Under the pieces are notes generated by a model. It had not been told where the DNA came from, made no database searches, and was given only the letters and a program-made list of their open reading frames with translations. A DNA stretch of 64,000 bases from NCBI RefSeq assembly GCF_001657485.1, contig NZ_LXFU01000037.1, positions 558,001-622,000 on the forward strand, given 5' to 3'. The DNA is from Rhizobium sp. WYCCWR10014 (lineage in GTDB: Bacteria; Pseudomonadota; Alphaproteobacteria; Rhizobiales; Rhizobiaceae). The position numbers and the translations under genes were made by a program. This document shows, in pieces, positions 59,198 through 64,000 of this stretch; position 1 is the first letter of the stretch, and each line of letters begins with the position of its first letter.

Positions 59198-60939
59198 GCG
59201 CCGCCGAGACCGGCCGGGACGACAAGCCGCTCGTCCGGATCGACGGCGTCACCAAGCGCTTTGGCACCGCGCCGGCCGCCCTTGACGCCGTCTCCGGCGC
59301 GATCGGCGGCGGCGCAATCACCGGCCTCGTCGGCCCTGATGGCGCCGGCAAGACAACGCTGATCCGCCTGATGACCGGTCTGATGCTGCCCGACGTGGGA
59401 ACGATGGAGGTTCTCGGCTTTGACACCAGGAAGAATGCCGCCGGCATCCAGGCGGCGATCGGCTACATGCCGCAGCGCTTCGGCCTCTATGAGGACCTCT
59501 CGGTGCAGGAAAACCTCGATCTCTATGCCGATCTGCGCGGGCTGCCGAAGAGCGAACGCGCCAGCGCCTTCGACGAATTGCTCACCTTCACCGACCTCAA
59601 ACGCTTCACCGGCCGGCTGGCCGGAAAACTCTCCGGCGGCATGAAGCAGAAGCTCGGCCTTGCCTGCGCGCTTCTGAAAAAGCCGCGCCTGCTGCTGCTC
59701 GACGAGCCGGGCGTCGGCGTCGACCCGATCTCGCGCCGCGACCTCTGGAAGATGGTCGAGAACCTGACGAAAGAGGGCATCGGCGTGCTTTGGTCGACCG
59801 CTTATCTGGATGAGGCGGAAGCCTGCGATCACGTGCTGCTTTTGAACCAGGGCAAGCTGCTCTTTTCGGGAAAACCGATGGAGATGACCGAGCGCGTCAA
59901 GGACCGGGTCTTCAGGGTATCCGATGTCAGCGGCCGCCGCCGGCAGGTGCTTGCCGAACTCCTGCAGGCCGATGGCGTCATCGACGGCGTGATCCAGGGC
60001 GAGGCGATCCGCCTCGTCGCCGCCAAGGACGCGAAACCGGATATCGGCTCGGCCGGCGATGGCGCGACGCTCGCCCCTGCCCCGCCGCGTTTCGAGGATG
60101 CCTTCATCGACATGCTGGGCGGCGGTCCCGGCGGCCGCTCGCGGCTGGCAGAGGCGCAGGAGCCAGTGAAGGATGATGGCGATCGGCCGGTGATCGAGGC
60201 AAAGGGGCTGACCAAGCGCTTCGGCGATTTCACCGCTGCCGACAATATCAGCTTCGATATCCGCCGCGGCGAAATCTTCGGCCTGCTCGGCCCGAACGGC
60301 GCCGGCAAATCCACCACCTTCAAGATGCTCTGCGGCCTGCTGAAGCCGACCGGCGGCGAAGGCCGCGTTGCCGGTTTCGACCTTCGCCGCGATGCCGCCG
60401 AGGCCCGTAACCAACTTGGCTATATGGCGCAGAAATTCTCGCTCTACGGCGATCTGACCGTCATGCAGAACCTCGAATTCTTCTCCGGCGTCTATGGCCT
60501 TCGCGGAAAACATCGGCGCGAGCGCATCGCGCTGATGGCCAGCATCTTCGATTTCGGCCGCCATGTCGGCCAGCCGGCCAAGGACCTGCCGCTCGGCCTG
60601 AAACAGCGGTTGGCGCTCGCCTGCGCCGTCATGCACGAGCCTCGCGCTCTCTTCCTCGACGAACCCACCTCCGGCGTCGATCCTATCACCCGGCGCGAAT
60701 TCTGGACGCATATCAATGCGCTGGTCGAAAAGGGCGTCACCGTGCTCGTCACCACCCATTTCATGGACGAGGCAGAATATTGCGACCGGATCTCACTGAT
60801 CTATCGCGGCCGCTCGATCGCGCTCGGTTCGCCCGATGAATTGAAGGCCCGCGTCGCGACCAAGGAGCTGCAGGACCCGACGATGGAGGACGCCTTCATC
60901 GCCCTCGTACAGCAATCGGAAGCGGAGGATGCCGCATGA
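59194..60939 (+). CDS. ybhF: Double ABC ATPase (YbhF-like)
   Basis: 581 residues with two complete nucleotide-binding domains in one chain. First: Walker A GPDGAGKTTLIRL near 50, signature LSGGMKQKLGLA, Walker B LLLLDEPGVGVDP. Second: Walker A GPNGAGKSTTFKM near 368, a degenerate signature DLPLGLKQRLALA and Walker B LFLDEPTSGVDP. It powers the two permeases that follow. It overlaps both neighbours by ATGA. E. coli YbhF has the same tandem design. Confidence 0.9.
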   Translation: MSAAETGRDDKPLVRIDGVTKRFGTAPAALDAVSGAIGGGAITGLVGPDGAGKTTLIRLMTGLMLPDVGTMEVLGFDTRKNAAGIQAAIGYMPQRFGLYEDLSVQENLDLYADLRGLPKSERASAFDELLTFTDLKRFTGRLAGKLSGGMKQKLGLACALLKKPRLLLLDEPGVGVDPISRRDLWKMVENLTKEGIGVLWSTAYLDEAEACDHVLLLNQGKLLFSGKPMEMTERVKDRVFRVSDVSGRRRQVLAELLQADGVIDGVIQGEAIRLVAAKDAKPDIGSAGDGATLAPAPPRFEDAFIDMLGGGPGGRSRLAEAQEPVKDDGDRPVIEAKGLTKRFGDFTAADNISFDIRRGEIFGLLGPNGAGKSTTFKMLCGLLKPTGGEGRVAGFDLRRDAAEARNQLGYMAQKFSLYGDLTVMQNLEFFSGVYGLRGKHRRERIALMASIFDFGRHVGQPAKDLPLGLKQRLALACAVMHEPRALFLDEPTSGVDPITRREFWTHINALVEKGVTVLVTTHFMDEAEYCDRISLIYRGRSIALGSPDELKARVATKELQDPTMEDAFIALVQQSEAEDAA

Positions 60940-62063
60940 GCGCCTCCTCCGGTCGACTTCGGCGTCTTTCAGCTCTGGTGCGCAAGGAAAGCTTCCAGGC
61001 GATCCGCGATCCAAGCAGTATCCTCATCGCCCTCGTGCTGCCGCTGATCCTGCTATTTCTCTTCGGCTACGGCGTCTCGCTCGATACCACCCGCACCCGC
61101 ATCGGCCTCGTGACCGAGGAGATGACGCCGCTGACGCAGGATCTATCGGCCAGTTTCCAGGCTTCGCGCTATTTCGATGTGGCCATCGGCCGCGACCGGC
61201 GTCTGTTCGAGGAAGACCTCGTGCTCGGCAAGCTGCGCGGCATTGTCGTCATCCCCGCCGATTTCACCACGCGCTACACCGCCGGCAACCGGCCCGATAT
61301 CCAGGTGATCGTCGATGGCTCGGAACCGAACACGGCGAATTTCGTGCAGAATTATGCCCAAGGCACTGTTGCCAACTGGGAGCGGCAGAGGCAGGCGGAC
61401 GTCGCCTCCCATAGTCCCGCCATTTCGGTCGAGCAGCGTTTCTGGTTCAATCCTGAACTGACCAGCCGCAATTTCCTCGTGCCAGGCTCGATCGCCATCG
61501 TCATGACGCTGGTCGGCACGCTTCTGACCTCGCTCGTCGTCGCCCGCGAATGGGAGCGGGGTACGATGGAGGCGATGATGGCGACACCGGTGACGGCGGT
61601 CGAACTGCTCGCCGGCAAGATCCTGCCCTATTTCCTGCTCGGCCTCACCTCGATGACGCTCTGCGTGCTGCTTGCGGTCTTTCTCTTCGGTGTGCCGTTC
61701 CGCGGCTCCGTCGCCGCTCTTTACGCGCTGTCGGCCGCTTTCCTGATCCCGGCGCTTGGCCAGGGCCTGTTGATATCGACGGCCACGAAAAACCAGTTCC
61801 TTGCCTCGCAGCTGGCGCTGATCTCGGCCTTTCTCCCTGCTTTCCTGCTGTCTGGATTCCTCTTCGAGATCAATTCCATGCCGGTGGTGATCCAGTGGAT
61901 CACCTTCATCGTGCCGGCGCGCTACCTAATCCCCAGCCTGCAGACGGTGTTCCTGGCCGGCGACATCTGGCCGATGTTTCTGCAGGCAATCGGCGTGATG
62001 CTGACGATCGGCGCCATCATGTTCGCGCTTGCGGCCCGCAGCACCAGAAAGAGGATCGGTTGA
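60936..62063 (+). CDS. ybhS: ABC-2 permease (YbhS-like)
   Basis: 375 residues. ABC-2 layout: an N-terminal span (ILIALVLPLILLFLFGYGVS), a large periplasmic domain up to about 175, then five spans with the conserved ABC-2 stretch EWERGTMEAMMATPV and LSGFLFEINSMPVVIQWITF. Partner of the next permease; with YbhF and YbhG it forms a drug or cation efflux complex. Overlaps the ATPase gene by ATGA. Confidence 0.9.
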   Translation: MSASSGRLRRLSALVRKESFQAIRDPSSILIALVLPLILLFLFGYGVSLDTTRTRIGLVTEEMTPLTQDLSASFQASRYFDVAIGRDRRLFEEDLVLGKLRGIVVIPADFTTRYTAGNRPDIQVIVDGSEPNTANFVQNYAQGTVANWERQRQADVASHSPAISVEQRFWFNPELTSRNFLVPGSIAIVMTLVGTLLTSLVVAREWERGTMEAMMATPVTAVELLAGKILPYFLLGLTSMTLCVLLAVFLFGVPFRGSVAALYALSAAFLIPALGQGLLISTATKNQFLASQLALISAFLPAFLLSGFLFEINSMPVVIQWITFIVPARYLIPSLQTVFLAGDIWPMFLQAIGVMLTIGAIMFALAARSTRKRIG

Positions 62064-62064
62064 G

Positions 62065-63174
62065 ATGTGGACAAGGCTCTACGCCCTGATCGTCAAGGAA
62101 TTGCTCGCCGTCCTGCGTGATCCCAAGGGTCGCGCCATCCTGATCGGCCCGCCGATCGTCCAGCTTCTCGTCTTCTCCTATGCGGCGACGCTCGAAGTCC
62201 GCAATGTCGACGTCCTGATCCTCAACCGCGACAGCGGTCACTGGGGCCAGGAACTGATCGAGCGCATCGATGGCTCGCCGACCTTCCGGAAAATCGAGAT
62301 TGCAGGAAGCCAGACGGAGGTCCGGGCAGCGATAGACAACCAGACGGCCATTGCCGCCCTCGAGATCGGCCCGGACTTTTCCCGCAATATTGAGGCGGGA
62401 GCGCCGGCCGATCTGCAGGTGGTGCTCGACGGCCGCCGCTCCAACGCCTCGCAGATCGTCGCGGGTTATCTCTCGCAGATCGGGGCGGCGCTTGCCGCCG
62501 AGACGCCGGCCGGCAAACGTGCCGGCGCCGATATCGTCTCGACCGTGCCGCGCAACTGGTTCAACCCGAACCTCACCTATCAATGGTTCATGGTGCCGAA
62601 CCTCATTGCCAGCATCGCGCTGCTGATTGGCCTGATCGTCACGGCGCTGTCGATCGCCCGCGAGCGCGAGCTTGGCACCTTCGACCAGTTGATGGTCTCG
62701 CCGCTGCGCATCCACGAGATCCTGATCGGCAAACTGATCCCGCCGATGATGATCGGCCTCTTCCACATCACCGTCTATATCCTGGCCGCCGTCTTCCTCT
62801 TCGAGGTGCCACTGCGCGGCTCGCTCTTCCTGCTGTACGGCAGCGCAATCTTCTATCTCGGTTCGGTCGCCGGCCTTGGCCTGTTCATCTCGGCGCTGTC
62901 GATGACACAGCAGCAGGCGATCCTCGGCGCCTTCCTGTTCATGGTTCCGGCCATGCTGCTCTCAGGCTTTGCAACGCCCATCGAAAACATGCCCGGGTGG
63001 TTGCAGCCGGTGACCCTGATCAATCCGCTGCGCTATTTCCTGGTGATCGTCAAAGGCGTCTTCCTCAAGGATATCCCCTTGAGCGAGGTGGTGAATCAGA
63101 CGATCCCGCTGGCGCTGATTGCAGCCGTCACCCTCAGCGCAGCCGCCTGGCTCTTCCGACGGCGGCTGGAATAA
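62065..63174 (+). CDS. ybhR: ABC-2 permease (YbhR-like)
   Basis: 369 residues from the ATG one base after the ybhS stop (TGAGATG), with AGAGG upstream. Same fold as YbhS: an N-terminal span (AILIGPPIVQLLVFSYAATL), periplasmic domain, then spans with RERELGTFDQLMVSPLRIHE and LSGFATPIENMPGWLQPVTL. Last gene of the repressor-efflux operon. YbhFSR in E. coli has been linked with export of drugs and Na+/Li+; the substrate here is unknown. Confidence 0.9.
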   Translation: MWTRLYALIVKELLAVLRDPKGRAILIGPPIVQLLVFSYAATLEVRNVDVLILNRDSGHWGQELIERIDGSPTFRKIEIAGSQTEVRAAIDNQTAIAALEIGPDFSRNIEAGAPADLQVVLDGRRSNASQIVAGYLSQIGAALAAETPAGKRAGADIVSTVPRNWFNPNLTYQWFMVPNLIASIALLIGLIVTALSIARERELGTFDQLMVSPLRIHEILIGKLIPPMMIGLFHITVYILAAVFLFEVPLRGSLFLLYGSAIFYLGSVAGLGLFISALSMTQQQAILGAFLFMVPAMLLSGFATPIENMPGWLQPVTLINPLRYFLVIVKGVFLKDIPLSEVVNQTIPLALIAAVTLSAAAWLFRRRLE

Positions 63175-63296
63175 ACCAGTGCTTCGGCCACCTCACAGAA
63201 TGTGAACCGGCCTTCCAAAGCGTGACTCTCTCCTGCCGGAACCTCGGATTGGCGCGGTCGTTACTCAAGCGCAACCCCAGCAAAGGAGAAGCAAAA

Positions 63297-63692
63297 ATGT
63301 ACAAGATCCTACTTGTCTCCAGCGCCCTTGCGCTGTCGTCTCTTGCCACCAATGCTCTGGCTGACGGAGCCGTCACCGGTGCCGCCGGTGGCGCCATCAC
63401 CGGCGCGATCGTCGGTGGTCCCGTGGGTGCTGCTATTGGCGGCGTGGCTGGCGGTGTCGCCGGTGCCGTTGTCGATCCTCCGCCGCGCGAGGTCGTCACC
63501 TATGTCCAGCAGCAGCCGGCCCCGACCGCCTCCGTGGTGGTCCAGGAACCGATCGTCGTCGGCAAGCCGCTTCCAGCAGACGTTGTCGTGACGCCGGTGC
63601 CTGACAATCCGAAATACGCTTATACGGTCATCAACAATCAACACGTGATTGTCGAACCCCGCACACACCGCGTGGTGCAGGTGATAGAATAA
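63297..63692 (+). CDS. Exported glycine-zipper protein with C-terminal DUF1236-like domain
   Basis: 131 residues, AAAGGAG before the ATG. Signal peptide (YKILLVSSALALSSLATNAL), then a Gly/Ala/Val glycine-zipper (GAAGGAITGAIVGGPVGAAI) that can insert in the outer membrane, a Pro/Gln linker and a C-terminal DUF1236-like segment (YAYTVINNQHVIVEPRTHRV). Such proteins are common in rhizobia; function unknown, probably envelope. Ends in a strong terminator. Confidence 0.8.
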   Translation: MYKILLVSSALALSSLATNALADGAVTGAAGGAITGAIVGGPVGAAIGGVAGGVAGAVVDPPPREVVTYVQQQPAPTASVVVQEPIVVGKPLPADVVVTPVPDNPKYAYTVINNQHVIVEPRTHRVVQVIE

Positions 63693-63701
63693 TCAGGCAA
63701 C

Positions 63702-63905
63702 CTAAGCCGCCTGTTGCGGCTCGGCAACTTCCGGCCCCGCTTCGGCGGGGCCGTTTTTCGTGCGTCTGCACCAGGTGCCGATCCGCTTAAACAGGCGGAG
63801 AAGGTGACGTGGCAGCGTAAACCCCTGCGGCAGCGCCTCTATTGGAATTCGGTCACCGTAAAGCTTGCCTTGTTTGAGCGATAGAATGTGCATGCTGGAA
63901 AGCAT
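63702..63905 (-). CDS. Doubtful small protein, 67 residues
   Basis: ATG at 63905 after GGGGGATC at fair spacing (MLSSMHILSLKQGKLYGDRI...). The first 45 residues look protein-like and basic (LPRHLLRLFKRIGTWCRR), but the end translates the terminator hairpin of the convergent gene. Possibly a real short gene whose 3' end overlaps the terminator; no family recognised. The remaining 95 bases of the window show nothing definite. Confidence 0.33.
   Translation of the reverse strand: MLSSMHILSLKQGKLYGDRIPIEALPQGFTLPRHLLRLFKRIGTWCRRTKNGPAEAGPEVAEPQQAA
63732..63758 (+). terminator. Rho-independent terminator after the glycine-zipper gene
   Basis: CGGCCCCGC (63732-63740), loop TTCG, GCGGGGCCG (63745-63753), then TTTTT. 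Canonical; 40 bases after the stop codon. Confidence 0.88.
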
Positions 63906-64000
63906 GAGCCGATCCCCCATCCCGGTTGATGGGATCAGCGTGGCCCACGCGTCATGCTATGTCTTTAAGGTCTAACTAAAAGTTGCAAAAACTTGCAAAG

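Noticed and set aside
59098..60759. 553-codon open frame on the - strand opposite the double ATPase
   Set aside because: Mirror of the ybhF coding pattern, with repetitive Gly/Ala/Glu composition and no start signal.
1..64000. CRISPR arrays, tRNA genes, intact insertion sequences or prophage
   Set aside because: No regularly spaced repeats, cloverleaf sequences, transposase or integrase genes were recognised anywhere in the window.

Overview
The window looks like chromosomal DNA of a fast-growing Rhizobium of the R. leguminosarum / R. etli group. Three things point there: high-GC coding DNA with alphaproteobacterial ribosome-binding sites, a palindrome of the rhizobial intergenic-repeat type, and above all a gene order matching the R. 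leguminosarum pss/prs exopolysaccharide (EPS) region. Symbols pssC to pssW are assigned from domain content plus remembered gene order; no database search was run.

Layout. (1) 1-6.1 kb: a surface-polysaccharide module on the + strand: a methyltransferase/NodB-like deacetylase fusion cut by the window edge, a GT2 glycosyltransferase, an ABC exporter and a second GT2. (2) 6.1-7.4 kb: AT-rich, decayed DNA with a frameshifted gene relic. (3) 8.0-12.85 kb, - strand: a compact operon of XRE regulator, winged-helix/TPR regulator, 70-residue Cys-free peptide, YcaO, TfuA and an 82-residue protein. It has the layout of an uncharacterised thioamide-type RiPP locus or peptide-modification system and carries unusual RNA elements. 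A methyltransferase lies just upstream. (4) 14.1-29.9 kb: EPS assembly: GH10 glycanase, GT4, acyltransferase, two pyruvyltransferases, Wzx flippase, six GT2-type enzymes in a row and the PssD/PssE pair. A relic between two paralogous GT2 genes records a tandem duplication. (5) 30-36.7 kb: PrsD/PrsE type I secretion with two likely substrates, a beta-helix EPS-degrading enzyme and a RapA-like adhesin, which share the Ra (cadherin-like) domain. (6) 36.9-43.7 kb: the Wzy-dependent export genes pssP (co-polymerase/tyrosine kinase), pssO, pssN (outer-membrane lipoprotein) and pssT (polymerase).

(7) 43.9-56.3 kb: mostly housekeeping and sugar-nucleotide genes: a transglutaminase-like peptidase, UDP-glucose dehydrogenase, a metallophosphoesterase, a TolC relic, a KTSC protein, an MhqD/MhqO-like pair, uracil-DNA glycosylase, phosphomannomutase, GDP-mannose pyrophosphorylase/isomerase and a UDP-glucuronate epimerase. 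(8) 57.4-63.2 kb: a TetR-controlled efflux operon with the order of E. coli ybiH-ybhGFSR, followed by a small secreted protein.

How it fits together: UDP-GlcA (ugd), UDP-GalA (epimerase) and GDP-Man supply sugars. PssD/PssE and the GT2/GT4 enzymes build the repeat unit, PssK/PssM/PssR decorate it, PssL flips it, PssT polymerises it, and PssP/PssN export it. Secreted enzymes and Rap proteins then trim or bind the polymer. The priming transferase (PssA/ExoY type) is not in the window. The YcaO-TfuA operon is the part least explained by known rhizobial biology.
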